Shown here piece after piece: positions 18,211 to 27,375 of a stretch of DNA of 64,000 nucleotides. The stretch is from Flavobacterium xinjiangense (lineage in GTDB: Bacteria > Bacteroidota > Bacteroidia > Flavobacteriales > Flavobacteriaceae). The notes beneath the pieces are model-generated. The model made no database searches and was not told where the DNA came from. It saw only the letters and a program-made list of their open reading frames with translations. Numbering within the stretch: the first letter of the stretch is position 1; the number at the start of each line of letters is the position of its first letter. The stretch covers positions 186,001-250,000 of the forward strand of contig NZ_FRCL01000005.1 of assembly GCF_900142885.1 (NCBI RefSeq), in the 5' to 3' direction. Both the position numbers and the translations under genes were made by a program.

Positions 18211-19302
18211 ATGATAGATTTCTATATAAAAGTAAAACAGCAACAAGCTCAGAATTTACCTTTTGTCTTATACAGAAAACCCAATGATATCAAATTAGCG
18301 GGTTTTTTTCAGAATAACGACCATTTATATTTTGCCGAAAATTTTGAAGAGAGCGGTTTCGTTTTTGCCCCTTTTGAAGGCAGTCAAATGATTCTTATCC
18401 CTAAAAAGGAGTCTGTAAAATGGGAAACTCTAATTACATCTTCAGCAGACAGTACTTTTTCTGATTTCAAAGAATCAGAAGACAGGCAAGCCAAAGAGCA
18501 TTTTGAAAAACTTGTTCAAAAAGGGATTGATGCTATTGCAAATGGAATTCTGAAAAAAGTGGTTTTGTCACGGAAAGAAATTGTTGGTTTGTCCGGTTTT
18601 GATTTAGTCTCCATTTTTGAAAAATTAATTCAAAGTTATCCAACTGCTTTTTGTTATTGTTGGTTTCATCCAAAAATAGGATTGTGGATGGGTGCAACAC
18701 CGGAAAGATTGCTAAAGGCCACTAATAAGAAGTTTAGTACAATGGCACTGGCGGGAACACAAAAACTTGAAGGTACGGCTGAAGTAATCTGGGAGAAAAA
18801 AGAAATGGAGGAACAGCAATTTGTTACTGATTTCATTATAAATAATCTGAAAGATCTGTCTTCAGAAGTGTCGGTTTCCAGTCCTTATACCATTCAAGCG
18901 GGAACTTTGGCTCATATAAAAACGGATATTGAGGGCGTAATAAAGGAAAATTCCAGTCTGAAGCAAATAGTTTCCGTATTACATCCGACACCTGCCGTAT
19001 GTGGCTTACCTAAAGACGCTGCCAAAGCTTTTATTTTGGAAAATGAAGGCTATGAGAGAGAATATTATACTGGGTTTTTAGGAGAGTTAAACAAGGAAGG
19101 ATTTAACAAAGAGGAATTAAAAACGGATTTATACGTTAACTTGCGGTGCATGCAAATTAAGATGGGTGCGGAACTCGCAATGACGCAAGCGCATTTGTAT
19201 ATGGGCTGCGGCATTACAGTTGATAGTATTCCTGAAAAAGAGTGGAGGGAAAGCGTTAATAAATCGGCGACGATGAAGAAAATTTTAGATTTGGAGCAGT
19301 AA
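18211..19302 (+). CDS. menF: Isochorismate synthase (chorismate-binding enzyme)
   Basis: The 363-residue protein has the chorismate-binding fold of MenF, EntC and TrpE. Recognisable signatures are KVVLSRKEIVG (general base lysine region, near 117), LWMGATPERLLK (near 157), STMALAGTQK (near 172), the WEKKEMEEQQFVTDFI helix and HPTPAVCGLPKDAA (near 258), and the C-terminal MGCGITVDSIPEKEWRE carrying the metal-binding Glu. It converts chorismate to isochorismate, the first step towards menaquinone. The neighbouring thioesterase supports menaquinone rather than siderophore synthesis. It is soluble. Confidence 0.88.
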   Translation: MIDFYIKVKQQQAQNLPFVLYRKPNDIKLAGFFQNNDHLYFAENFEESGFVFAPFEGSQMILIPKKESVKWETLITSSADSTFSDFKESEDRQAKEHFEKLVQKGIDAIANGILKKVVLSRKEIVGLSGFDLVSIFEKLIQSYPTAFCYCWFHPKIGLWMGATPERLLKATNKKFSTMALAGTQKLEGTAEVIWEKKEMEEQQFVTDFIINNLKDLSSEVSVSSPYTIQAGTLAHIKTDIEGVIKENSSLKQIVSVLHPTPAVCGLPKDAAKAFILENEGYEREYYTGFLGELNKEGFNKEELKTDLYVNLRCMQIKMGAELAMTQAHLYMGCGITVDSIPEKEWRESVNKSATMKKILDLEQ

Positions 19303-19396
19303 TTCACAAAATGATTTCTGTTTCTGATGCAGTAAAATAAACAGTTGCTTTGCAACATTAAACATTAAATAAAAAAAAACTTTAAACGAATTTTTG

Positions 19397-20113
19397 ATGA
19401 AATTAGATATACTAGCTTTTGGTGCGCATCCGGATGATGTAGAATTAGGCTGTGCCGGAACCATTTTAAAAGAAATTTCCTTAGGTAAAACAGTTGGAAT
19501 AATTGATTTAACCCGCGGTGAATTAGGAACGCGCGGTTCAGCTGAAATCAGGGATCAGGAAGCAAATGCTGCAGCAAAAATTCTTGGGGTTTTAGTACGC
19601 GAGAATTTAGAAATGCGGGATGGTTTTTTTGTAAATGACGAAAAACATCAGCTAGAAGTCATAAAGATGATTCGCAAGTATCGACCAGAGATTGTCTTGT
19701 GTAATGCAATTGACGATCGTCATATTGATCATGCAAAGGGAAGCAAATTAGTTTCGGATGCTTGTTTTCTATCAGGATTGAGAAAAATAGAAACTAGTAT
19801 TGACGGAGTAAATCAGGATGCCTGGAGACCTAAATTAGTTTATCATTACATGCAGTGGAAAAACTTGGTGCCAGATTTTGTTGTTGACATTACAGGTTTT
19901 ACGGATAAGAAAATTGAATCTATTATAGCGTATCGTTCGCAATTTTATGATGCTAATTCTAAAGAACCGGAATCACCAATCACCAGTAAAAACTTCTTTG
20001 AAAGCCTTAATTACCGTTCTCAGGATTTAGGAAGGCTCGTGGGAGTGGATCATGCAGAAGGTTTTACTGTTGAAAGATATTTGGCAGTCAATAGCTTAGG
20101 AGATTTGATTTAA
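19397..20113 (+). CDS. bshB1: Bacillithiol biosynthesis deacetylase BshB1
   Basis: The 238-residue protein is a LmbE/PIG-L zinc deacetylase. The metal-binding motif AHPDDVELG (about residues 9-17), the catalytic-site segment DDRHIDHAKGS (about 112-122) and RGELGTRGSAEIRDQEA (about 46-62) match BshB1, which deacetylates GlcNAc-malate to GlcN-malate in bacillithiol synthesis, a thiol used by many Flavobacteria. The frame is open one codon earlier (TTG), but the ATG at 19397 is the natural start. It follows the menF-type gene by 94 bases in the same direction. Confidence 0.92.
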   Translation: MKLDILAFGAHPDDVELGCAGTILKEISLGKTVGIIDLTRGELGTRGSAEIRDQEANAAAKILGVLVRENLEMRDGFFVNDEKHQLEVIKMIRKYRPEIVLCNAIDDRHIDHAKGSKLVSDACFLSGLRKIETSIDGVNQDAWRPKLVYHYMQWKNLVPDFVVDITGFTDKKIESIIAYRSQFYDANSKEPESPITSKNFFESLNYRSQDLGRLVGVDHAEGFTVERYLAVNSLGDLI

Positions 20114-20140
20114 TTTTCCTGTAATTTTTTAAAAAAATTA

Positions 20141-20171
20141 TTTGCAGAAGTAAACTTATGTTGTATATTTG
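20141..20171 (+). promoter_or_regulatory. tRNA-His promoter
   Basis: TTTG at 20141-20144 and TATATTTG at 20164-20171 are separated by 19 bases. This is an exact match to the Bacteroidota primary sigma consensus (TTTG, N19, TAnnTTTG). Transcription would begin near 20178, ten bases before the tRNA. Confidence 0.85.
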
Positions 20172-20187
20172 CCACCGCTAAGCAAAT

Positions 20188-20262
20188 GGTGGTTGTAGCT
20201 CAGTTGGTTAGAGCATCGGTTTGTGGTACCGAGGGTCGCGGGTTCGAGCCCCGTCTCCCACC
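20188..20262 (+). tRNA. tRNA-His (anticodon GTG)
   Basis: The cloverleaf reads as G-1 at 20188, acceptor from 20189, TAGCTC D-arm entry, anticodon stem TCGGT/ACCGA around the loop TTGTGGT with anticodon GTG, and T arm GCGGG-TTCGAGC-CCCGT. The extra 5' G opposite C73 is the identity feature of tRNA-His. CCA is not encoded. Positions 5-68 (T-C) and 6-67 (T-T) of the acceptor stem do not pair, which is unusual but may be lineage-typical. Confidence 0.95.
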
Positions 20263-20271
20263 CAGAAAGCA

Positions 20272-20301
20272 AAAGCTTCGAAGAAATTCGAGGCTTTTTT
20301 T
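20272..20301 (+). terminator. Terminator after tRNA-His
   Basis: AAAGCTTCGA (20272-20281) pairs with TCGAGGCTTT (20287-20296) with one G-T wobble, followed by a T run. It lies 10 bases after the tRNA. Confidence 0.85.
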
Positions 20302-20683
20302 GTGGAATAAACTTTCATGAAATTATTGCGTTTATTTATTGGCTTGAATATTGTAATAGGGATGCTGTAAATCGCATGACAATTTGAATTCGGTTAGAAT
20401 TTTGATCATGAGACAATTGAGGACACTAATTTTGTAGAAAAGGTAAACTCTGAAAACTAGTATAAATAGACTTTCAGAGGCAATTCTAAAAGCGGCAGGA
20501 AGTATAAGTTTTTGAAATTGATCGGAGGAATACTGAATATAACAGTTAGATTCTTAAGGTCTGTCTAATAAAGTTCGTTTTTAAGTATTCATATTTCCTT
20601 TTGTCTATCTTTGCCTTCATTGATGTCTGATTTTCAAATACTATTTTGTATTCAAAATTTTTAAATATCATTGAAACTAACAA
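20302..20683. other. Non-coding gap before histidine kinase
   Basis: No gene or clear repeat is visible. TATCTTTG at 20606-20613 is a perfect -7 element for the downstream kinase gene, but I find no good TTTG at the right distance, so this promoter may be weak or activator-dependent. Confidence 0.4.
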
Positions 20684-21880
20684 ATGAAAAACGAGCAAAT
20701 CAATTCTAAAATTCTCAAAAGTAATTATATTCCAACTTCGGAATTTTATAGTCAAATCATAGACAGCTTGCAGGATTACTCCATTTTTACTCTTGACAAT
20801 GATTTTGTAATTAATAGTTGGAGCTCTGGGGCAACAAAAATTTTTGGTTACGAACCGGATGAAATTATTGGGGAACACTTTGACATCATTTTTACAGAAG
20901 AAGACAAACAAAATGCTATACCAAAAAATGAAATTATAACAGCATTAAAGGAGGGAAGAGCAACAGATAATAGATGGCACCTTTGTAAAGATAAGAGTGT
21001 GTTTTATGCTTACGGATTAGTTTTTCCATTAACTGGAATCGATGGTGAAATGTTAGGATACGTTAAAATCCTTCGCGACTTGACAGAAAGGAAGAAATCA
21101 GAAGATGCTATAAAAAATTATGTCAAAGAGTTAGAAGATCTAAATACGCATAAAGAAAGTGTTCTTGCTATTCTTTCGCATGATTTGAGAAGTCCGCTGT
21201 CAAGTATAATTGCAACGACTGGCTATTTGAAAGCAAATTTTGAACGACTTGATCCTAGTATTGTTAAAGAAATGCTTGAGCTGCTTCATAAAGCATCGAT
21301 CGACGAGTTAAATATGTTAGATTACTTAGTCGAGTGGGCAAGAATAAAATATGCAGCGGAAGTGTTTTCTCCAAGAAAAATTGAATTAGTCCAGTATGTG
21401 ACAAAGGTGTTTGACACATTAAATGATACGGCTTCTTTAAATACAATAAATCTTCATCATGAAATTGAGGAGAATACTAAAGTTTTTGCCGATGGAAAGA
21501 TGTTGCTTTCGATTATTCAAAATATAGTTTCAAATGCTATAAAACATTCCTTACCCGGCGGTGAAATTACGGTTACGGCTAAAAACCAAGATGATAAAAT
21601 AATAGTCCGAATCAAGGACTCAGGCATTGGAATGTCTAAAGAAATTCAAGAAAAACTTTTTACGCCGCAAATGAATATCCTATCCAAAGCTAGATTAGAA
21701 AATAAAGGCGCCGGGATTGGATTATTATTAGTGAAAGGCTTTTTAGAAAAAAATGGTGGTGAAATATGGGTAGAAAGCACACCTGGGGAAGGTTCTTCTT
21801 TTTATTTTACTTTGCCAATGGAAAAACCGCTGCATAAAATAGACAGTGGTGATGAAATTATGTTTGATGAGAGTGCTTAA
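20684..21880 (+). CDS. PAS domain sensor histidine kinase
   Basis: The 398-residue protein has a PAS domain (about residues 20-145, DYSIFTLDNDFVINSWSSGA and a C-terminal DLTERKKSEDA cap), a HisKA dimerisation domain with the phosphoacceptor histidine in LAILSHDLRSPLSSI (near 165), and a HATPase domain with N box NIVSNAIKHS, G1 box IKDSGIGMS and G2 box NKGAGIGLLLVKGF. It has no membrane segment, so it is a cytoplasmic sensor, perhaps of redox or a small ligand. No response regulator gene is adjacent, so it is an orphan kinase. Confidence 0.9.
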   Translation: MKNEQINSKILKSNYIPTSEFYSQIIDSLQDYSIFTLDNDFVINSWSSGATKIFGYEPDEIIGEHFDIIFTEEDKQNAIPKNEIITALKEGRATDNRWHLCKDKSVFYAYGLVFPLTGIDGEMLGYVKILRDLTERKKSEDAIKNYVKELEDLNTHKESVLAILSHDLRSPLSSIIATTGYLKANFERLDPSIVKEMLELLHKASIDELNMLDYLVEWARIKYAAEVFSPRKIELVQYVTKVFDTLNDTASLNTINLHHEIEENTKVFADGKMLLSIIQNIVSNAIKHSLPGGEITVTAKNQDDKIIVRIKDSGIGMSKEIQEKLFTPQMNILSKARLENKGAGIGLLLVKGFLEKNGGEIWVESTPGEGSSFYFTLPMEKPLHKIDSGDEIMFDESA

Positions 21881-21905
21881 TAATTTTTATACAATATATT
21901 AGAGA

Positions 21906-21931
21906 AAAAGTCCAGTAGATGGGCTTTTTTT
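21906..21931 (+). terminator. Terminator of the histidine kinase gene
   Basis: AAAAGTCC (21906-21913) pairs with GGGCTTTT (21921-21928), with one wobble and a 7-base loop, followed by more T. It lies 25 bases after the kinase stop codon. Confidence 0.7.
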
Positions 21932-21950
21932 GTGTTCTAAATCTAAATAA

Positions 21951-21987
21951 AAAAAGAGCTTTGAATTTCTTCATGGCTCTTTTTTTT
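21951..21987. terminator. Second hairpin with flanking A and T tracts
   Basis: AAAAAGAGC (21951-21959) pairs with GCTCTTTTT (21976-21984) around a 16-base loop and is followed by T. Because both ends have homopolymer tracts it can terminate from either side, including transcripts from the minus-strand peptidase gene. Confidence 0.6.
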
Positions 21988-22020
21988 ATGGTTTGCGCAA
22001 GGGATAGCAGTGTAAATCCT

Positions 22021-22063
22021 TTTATTATTCTGTCAGGGTTCAAAACCCTGACAGAATAATAAA
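22021..22063. repeat. Perfect 20-bp palindrome
   Basis: Bases 22021-22040 pair perfectly with 22044-22063 around a 3-base loop; the core is CTGTCAGGG/CCCTGACAG with AT-rich outer arms. It stands next to a copy of a dispersed element (22072-22121) and has a structural counterpart at 57008-57037. It may also stabilise or end the minus-strand peptidase transcript. Confidence 0.8.
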
Positions 22064-22071
22064 AGATTGAA

Positions 22072-22121
22072 ACGTATAGCCCGACTAAGCTGTAACGCCA
22101 GTGGAAGCGTGGATGTGCCCC
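22072..22121 (-). repeat. Dispersed element copy, GTCGGGCTATACGT family
   Basis: Read on the minus strand it starts near GGGGCACATCC and ends AGTCGGGCTATACGT. A related copy (GTGCCCCTCC, GTCGTGCTGTACGT) is at 56954-57000 on the plus strand. In both cases a long palindrome follows within about 10-20 bases on the ACGT side. Confidence 0.5.
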
Positions 22122-22131
22122 AATTATAAAT

Positions 22132-23145
22132 TTATTTTTTATCTACTACCGGACGATTTTCTCTGTTTGCCAATTCCCAGGCGGTTACAAAAGCAAATTG
22201 AGCTCTTTTGGCCAATGCGTCATATTCAATTTTATTTGGTTCATCCGTTTTTTGATGATAATCAGCATGAACGCCATTAAAAAGGAAAACAGCAGGAATA
22301 CCATTTTTGGCAAAATTATAATGATCAGAACGCTCATAAAAATGATTCGGATCTTTTGGATCATTGTATTTATAGTCTAAATCTAATTTTGTGTATTTTG
22401 CATTTGCAATAGTACAAATGGTGTTTAAATCAGTTGATAAACGGTCAGCACCAATTACATATACGTAGTTGTTTGTGTTCGCATGTGCGTCATCACGACG
22501 ACCAATCATATCAATATTAATGTCGGTTATCGTGTTTGCTATTGGAAACAAAGGGTTTTCTGAATAATAGCGAGAACCGTGCAAACCGTGCTCCTCTCCA
22601 GTCACATGAAGAAAAAGAATAGAACGTTTAGGACCATGACCATCTTTCTTTGCTTTTTCGAATGCTTGTGCGATTTCCAGTAAAGCGACAGTTCCTGAAC
22701 CATCATCATCAGCACCATTGTATACTTCGCCATCCTTGATCCCTACGTGGTCGTAATGTGCTGAAATAACCAGAACTTCATTAGGTTTCTCGGAACCTTC
22801 GATATAGGCCCAGATATTCTCTGAATCAGGCAAATTTTCGTTGCGTTTTGCGTTTAGGAAAGCAGCGGGGATTCTTTGGTAATAATCAGTGGCTCCTTTA
22901 GGAAAGGAAACGTTGTTTTTCTTGTATTGATTGATTAGGTAAATACCTGCTTTTTTTTGTCCTGCAGAGCCCGTTTCGCGTCCTTCCATAGAATCAGCAG
23001 CAACGATATACAAATGCGTTTTTAATTCATCTGCTGTAATTGTGTTCATGTACTTTGTAGGGTCGACATCAGTGACACTCATTTTTTGACTGGTGCAACT
23101 TATGTTTAAAATTATAAGTAAACTGAATGCGGTTATTTTTCTCAT
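22132..23145 (-). CDS. M28 family zinc metallopeptidase lipoprotein
   Basis: The 337-residue protein has a lipoprotein signal (LIILNISC, lipobox Cys 17) and an M28 aminopeptidase-like catalytic domain. The zinc ligands and catalytic residues are visible in VISAHYDHVG (His), GADDDGSGTVALLE (bridging Asp), TGEEHGLHGS (Glu-Glu) and INIDMIGRRDD (Asp), with a final His in YERSDHYNF. M28 enzymes remove N-terminal residues from peptides. Its start lies five bases after the stop codon of the DUF3667 gene, so the two form an operon. Confidence 0.9.
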   Translation of the reverse strand: MRKITAFSLLIILNISCTSQKMSVTDVDPTKYMNTITADELKTHLYIVAADSMEGRETGSAGQKKAGIYLINQYKKNNVSFPKGATDYYQRIPAAFLNAKRNENLPDSENIWAYIEGSEKPNEVLVISAHYDHVGIKDGEVYNGADDDGSGTVALLEIAQAFEKAKKDGHGPKRSILFLHVTGEEHGLHGSRYYSENPLFPIANTITDINIDMIGRRDDAHANTNNYVYVIGADRLSTDLNTICTIANAKYTKLDLDYKYNDPKDPNHFYERSDHYNFAKNGIPAVFLFNGVHADYHQKTDEPNKIEYDALAKRAQFAFVTAWELANRENRPVVDKK

Positions 23146-23150
23146 GTTTT

Positions 23151-24206
23151 TTAATGTAAATTGATAAATGTATATATGGCAAATAAAGCAAGAATTATAC
23201 TGATTACAATGAAATTAATAAAAAATAAGCAGGTACTTTTTATAAATGAAACCAATCGTGTCTCTCCGTAAAAACGATGATGTGCAGGAAAAAAGTAATA
23301 AATCATCCAGATTACTCCAGCCACGTCCATTAATCCTGTAATAAAATTGATTAGGCTGTAGTTCCCGATAAGGGAAGTTGTTTTATGTATGATGAAAAGG
23401 ATTAGGTTTATCAATAACAAAAACGAATAATAATGAAGCGTGAAAATGCCGTGATCAAAGTAATACCACCTTTTTTTGTCGTGAAAAAGCCATAGAAAAA
23501 AGGCAAATAAGGGCATATATATCAATAGTAGTTTTGGAAAATTATGAATAAAAGATTCTGTTCCTTTTTCGATTATTTCCTCAGTGGTATTATTTTGGAC
23601 AACTATAATCCCTTTTTTTAGAATCCAATATTCAAAGGAATTAAATTTGTCTTCTTGTTTACCGAATTTCTGGATGGAGTCCAGTTCTTGCACAGTTTTG
23701 ATTTCAAAATTATGAGAATTACTTGCCTTTAGGTCTTTTTCTTTGGACTGACTTATTGTTTTTTGAATGCTGCCTGTAGTCTTTTTTGATGTGTTTTCAG
23801 AGATGATTATTTCATTTAGTTTTTTTTCTTTTCGAGTTTCATTTTTCTCCATTGGACTTTTTGAATCCTCTTTCAAAAATTCAGTTGATGCAGGAGGAAA
23901 GAGAGAAATTAAAAAAAAAGTAATAAAGCTAATGAAAATATAGAGTCTTACCGGAGCTAAATACGATAATCGTTTTCCGGAAAGATATTCTTTGGTTAAA
24001 GTTGCCGGCTTGAATAAGAGGTTTTTTATGGTTTTCCAGAAGGCGTTTTCGTAGTGTGTTAAATCTTCAAAAAAATGAATAAACAGGTGATGGAATGTTT
24101 TTCTGGTATCGGTATTTTCCTGACCGCAATTAGGACAAAATCTATTTTCTACAACGTACCTGCAATTTAGACAGGTTTTATCTTTTCTGATTATACTTTT
24201 TGACAT
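23151..24206 (-). CDS. DUF3667 zinc-ribbon membrane protein
   Basis: The 351-residue protein begins with a zinc ribbon (CLNCRYVVENRFCPNCG, residues 17-33), then the DUF3667 signature (TFHHLFIHFFEDLTHYENAF and YLSGKRLSYLAPVRLYIF, about 44-95), a long charged lysine/serine-rich loop (about 120-190) and four or so membrane helices. DUF3667 proteins are common in Bacteroidota; their job is unknown. The start is the ATG at 24206, preceded by an AT-rich leader. It is upstream of, and very close to, the M28 peptidase gene. Confidence 0.88.
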   Translation of the reverse strand: MSKSIIRKDKTCLNCRYVVENRFCPNCGQENTDTRKTFHHLFIHFFEDLTHYENAFWKTIKNLLFKPATLTKEYLSGKRLSYLAPVRLYIFISFITFFLISLFPPASTEFLKEDSKSPMEKNETRKEKKLNEIIISENTSKKTTGSIQKTISQSKEKDLKASNSHNFEIKTVQELDSIQKFGKQEDKFNSFEYWILKKGIIVVQNNTTEEIIEKGTESFIHNFPKLLLIYMPLFAFFLWLFHDKKRWYYFDHGIFTLHYYSFLLLINLILFIIHKTTSLIGNYSLINFITGLMDVAGVIWMIYYFFPAHHRFYGETRLVSFIKSTCLFFINFIVISIILALFAIYTFINLH

Positions 24207-24304
24207 AAAAAAAACAGTGTAAATTCTAGATTTTTGTTAAATTTTAATATAAAACTAACAAAAAAACCGAACTTCTACTGTTTTTTAAAAAATATATTTA
24301 AAAA

Positions 24305-25075
24305 TTATTTTAAAACTTCCTTCAAGAAAGAATTCATTCGTTCCCAGGAACGTTTGGCTGCTTTTTCGTTATAAGCTGCTCCTTTCGAATTATCATTTCC
24401 AGCTTCAGGATCTGTAAAGGCATGTACTGAATTAGAGTAATAAATCATTTCCCAATCTGCTTTTGTATCTCTCATTTCTTGCTGAAAAGCGGCTACCTCC
24501 GCAGCTGGCACATAAGTGTCATCAGCACCATGTAAAACCAATATTTTTGCAGTGATTGGATTATTAACTCTAGCAGCATCACGTCCTAAACCACCGTGAA
24601 AAGAAACTGCTCCTCGAATTTTCATTCCTGCTCTTGCTGCTTCGAGAACACCAGTTCCTCCAAAACAGTAGCCTATCACAACAATGTTATCTGGATTTGC
24701 ACCTGCTTTTACTAATTGATCTAAAGCAAGTTGAATGCGTCTTTGGTAATCAGTCACATTGTTTTTGTAGAAACCGGCTTGCTTTCCTGCTTCCTGTGTA
24801 TTTGTTGGGTAGTTTCCCTCGCCATAAATGTCTGCTACAAATGCATAATATCCCATTTTTGACAATTGTTCTGCTGATTGTTTTGCGTGCGTATCTATTC
24901 CTTTCCAAGCGGGAAGAATTAAGATTCCAGGTTTAGTTTTGCTTGCTTTTTTTGGAGCAATTGACAATCCATTTAATTTTTGATTTCCATCTGTGTATTT
25001 TACTGTTTTCAATTGTGCAAATGCGCCATTGGAAAACAATACGAATCCTAAAAGGGCAAAGAAAATATTTTTCAT
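24305..25075 (-). CDS. Dienelactone hydrolase family protein, secreted
   Basis: The 256-residue protein has a signal peptide (1-20, SNGAFA) and an alpha/beta-hydrolase fold. The catalytic triad of dienelactone hydrolases is visible: nucleophile Cys in VIGYCFGGTGV (near 137), Asp in LVLHGADDTYVP (near 185) and His in NSVHAFTDP (near 216). The family hydrolyses lactones or esters; periplasmic members in Flavobacteria have no known substrate. It is transcribed alone. Confidence 0.88.
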   Translation of the reverse strand: MKNIFFALLGFVLFSNGAFAQLKTVKYTDGNQKLNGLSIAPKKASKTKPGILILPAWKGIDTHAKQSAEQLSKMGYYAFVADIYGEGNYPTNTQEAGKQAGFYKNNVTDYQRRIQLALDQLVKAGANPDNIVVIGYCFGGTGVLEAARAGMKIRGAVSFHGGLGRDAARVNNPITAKILVLHGADDTYVPAAEVAAFQQEMRDTKADWEMIYYSNSVHAFTDPEAGNDNSKGAAYNEKAAKRSWERMNSFLKEVLK

Positions 25076-25187
25076 ATCAGTTGTTTTTATTTTTACAAAT
25101 GTCTCAATTAATTGGTGCTAAAATTACGACTTTGATTTTTTTATCTTATGACTGTATTTTTATTTCTTATGATAATCATTAGAGAGA

Positions 25188-25382
25188 TTATTCTCCGGGA
25201 TGATAGGTTTTTTTGAACATCTTCTTTCTAAAACAAGATGTCTTTGAATAGTCCTTTTTGATACATTTCAGCCTAGTCGTAGAAATGTTTTGATTTTGGA
25301 TTGCTGCTATTTCCGCTCGCCAATAGAGACTTGGCTTTTGTTTTTGGACCAAATTATACTGTATATACAAAACTGTTGCCAT
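25188..25382 (-). CDS. Possible small basic protein
   Basis: A 64-residue reading frame rich in lysine, with no signal peptide, lies 25 bases downstream of the Lrp-type gene on the same strand. It has no recognised family and no convincing ribosome-binding site, so it may be a chance frame. I list it because spacing and direction would allow co-transcription with the regulator. Confidence 0.25.
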   Translation of the reverse strand: MATVLYIQYNLVQKQKPSLYWRAEIAAIQNQNISTTRLKCIKKDYSKTSCFRKKMFKKTYHPGE

Positions 25383-25407
25383 TAAATCATTTTTGTTGAC
25401 TATTAAG

Positions 25408-25863
25408 TTAGAGACTTACATTCCTTTTGAAGGCGCAACCTAACTCTATGATAGAATCTGTTTTTGATATTCCGGGGATATTGTCAATTTTTTCATAAAG
25501 AATCTTTCTCATGTGCTCATGGTCTTGCGCTACTATTTTTATGTAAAGTGTAAAAGAACCGGTAACATAATAACATTCGGTTATTTCAGGAATGTTTTTT
25601 AATTCGGCAATAATTCGATTCGAATCCTGGTCTTTGTTTAATGTGATGCCGGTGAAAGAGGCCCAATCGAAACCAATTTTTTTCTCATTAATAATTGGTT
25701 TTATCCCAATAATTATTCCTTGGTCAATTAATCGGTTGATCCGCTGGTGAACCATTGTATTGGATATTTTTAAAGCTGTGGCAATGGCTGAATACGCCAT
25801 TCTGCCATCTTTTTCAAGTTCTTTAATAATATTGATGTCGAATTCATCTAATAATACATCCAT
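25408..25863 (-). CDS. Lrp/AsnC family transcriptional regulator
   Basis: The 151-residue protein has the AsnC-type N-terminal helix-turn-helix (LDEFDINIIKELEKDGRMAYSAIATALKISNTMVHQRINRL, about residues 5-45) and the C-terminal RAM ligand-binding domain (about 65-145, with ITECYYVTGSFTLYIKIVAQD). Such regulators sense amino acids and often control the adjacent divergent gene. Here the divergent operon is ornithine aminotransferase and arginase, so arginine or ornithine sensing is likely. It is separated from that operon by 228 bases. Confidence 0.9.
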   Translation of the reverse strand: MDVLLDEFDINIIKELEKDGRMAYSAIATALKISNTMVHQRINRLIDQGIIIGIKPIINEKKIGFDWASFTGITLNKDQDSNRIIAELKNIPEITECYYVTGSFTLYIKIVAQDHEHMRKILYEKIDNIPGISKTDSIIELGCAFKRNVSL

Positions 25864-26034
25864 GAGTTTTTCTATTAAATTAAAAAGTAATTTTTAATAA
25901 GTATAAAAGTAATTATTATTTTTCATCTAATACTAAAAACAGTAAATACTTTGCGTAAAATGACTTATTTTCGTACAAATAAAAGAAATATTAATTTTTT
26001 TACGTCAAAATCAAGTCAAAATCATTGTATTTTA

Positions 26035-26064
26035 TTGTTAAATAAAAAATATTAGTTATTTTTG
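26035..26064 (+). promoter_or_regulatory. rocD promoter
   Basis: TTG at 26035-26037 and TATTTTTG at 26057-26064 are separated by 19 bases, an almost exact Bacteroidota primary promoter. The 60 bases upstream are very AT-rich and could bind the divergently encoded Lrp-type regulator. Confidence 0.75.
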
Positions 26065-26091
26065 TTTCAAAGTTTTTAAAAATAGTAAGTT

Positions 26092-27375
26092 ATGGAACAC
26101 ATTGATCAAACACTTTCTTCAAAGTCTAACGAGTTGATAGGAAAAGAAAATAAATACGGTGCTCACAATTACCATCCTCTGCCGGTAGTTTTGGAAAGAG
26201 GAGAGGGAGTACATGTTTGGGATATTGACGGGAAAAAATATTTTGATTTCCTATCTGCTTATTCTGCGGTAAATCAAGGACATTGTCATCCAAAAATTGT
26301 GGGTGCGATGGTGAAACAGGCGCAAACATTGACATTGACTTCACGTGCTTTTTATAACGATCAATTGGGGCCTTATGAAGAATTCATGACGAAATATTTT
26401 AATTTCGACAAGGTATTACCAATGAATACAGGAGCTGAAGCGGTAGAGACTGCTTTGAAAATATGTAGAAAATGGGCTTATGAAGTAAAAGGAATTCCTG
26501 AAAATCAAGCACAAATAATTGTTTGTGAGAATAATTTTCATGGAAGAACTACTACTATTATTTCGTTTTCAAATGATGAAAATGCACGTAAAAGCTTTGG
26601 TCCTTTTACAGAAGGATTTATAAAAATACCATATGATGATATTGAGGCATTGGAAAATGTTTTAAAATCAACAAAAAATATTGCAGGTTTCTTGGTGGAA
26701 CCAATTCAGGGAGAAGCCGGCGTTTACGTTCCTTCTGAAGGTTACTTGGCTAAAGCCAAAGCACTTTGTGAAGAACACAATGCTTTGTTTATTGCTGATG
26801 AAGTTCAAACAGGGATTGCGCGTACGGGAAGATTATTGGCTACTTGCGGAAACTGTTCTTGTACAAAAAGTTGTGAAAACAAACCAGAAGTTAAACCAGA
26901 TATTCTTATTTTAGGTAAAGCCATTTCAGGTGGTGTTTATCCGGTTTCGGCTGTATTGGCTAATGATTCAATTATGAATGTAATCAAGCCGGGACAACAC
27001 GGTTCAACTTTTGGTGGAAATCCAGTTGCTGCTGCCGTCGCAATCGCAGCTCTTGAAGTGGTTAGAGATGAAAATTTGGCTGAAAATGCCGCTTACTTAG
27101 GGGAAGTTTTAAGAAATGGACTTAACGAAATCGCGGCAAGAAACCCGTTAATCACATTGGTTCGTGGTAAAGGATTATTGAATGCTATTGTGATCAACAG
27201 TGATGAGGAATCCGATTTGGCTTGGGATATTTGCATGAAGTTTAGAGATTACGGTTTATTGGCAAAGCCAACACACGGAAACAAAATTAGATTTGCTCCG
27301 CCATTAGTTATTACCGAATCTCAAATTCACGAATGTCTGGCGATTATTGAAAGAGCATTAAACGATTTCAAATAA
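26092..27375 (+). CDS. rocD: Ornithine--oxo-acid transaminase
   Basis: The 427-residue class III aminotransferase converts ornithine and 2-oxoglutarate to glutamate semialdehyde and glutamate with pyridoxal phosphate. Visible signatures are [18 protein letters not shown] (near 50-67), [13 protein letters not shown] (PLP phosphate site), [13 protein letters not shown] (cofactor-binding Asp) and the Schiff-base lysine in [15 protein letters not shown] (near 281). An extra [12 protein letters not shown] stretch after the cofactor Asp contains four cysteines and is found in related Bacteroidota enzymes as far as I recall. The next gene overlaps its stop codon, giving an arginine degradation operon. 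Confidence 0.93.
   Translation: MEHIDQTLSSKSNELIGKENKYGAHNYHPLPVVLERGEGVHVWDIDGKKYFDFLSAYSAVNQGHCHPKIVGAMVKQAQTLTLTSRAFYNDQLGPYEEFMTKYFNFDKVLPMNTGAEAVETALKICRKWAYEVKGIPENQAQIIVCENNFHGRTTTIISFSNDENARKSFGPFTEGFIKIPYDDIEALENVLKSTKNIAGFLVEPIQGEAGVYVPSEGYLAKAKALCEEHNALFIADEVQTGIARTGRLLATCGNCSCTKSCENKPEVKPDILILGKAISGGVYPVSAVLANDSIMNVIKPGQHGSTFGGNPVAAAVAIAALEVVRDENLAENAAYLGEVLRNGLNEIAARNPLITLVRGKGLLNAIVINSDEESDLAWDICMKFRDYGLLAKPTHGNKIRFAPPLVITESQIHECLAIIERALNDFK

Noticed and set aside
20684-20911. Antisense frame at the start of the histidine kinase gene
   Set aside because: The PAS kinase in the forward frame has strong motifs; the antisense frame has none.
21858-22043. 61-codon minus-strand frame over two terminators and the palindrome
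   Set aside because: The frame consists largely of terminator hairpins and has no start context; treated as non-coding.
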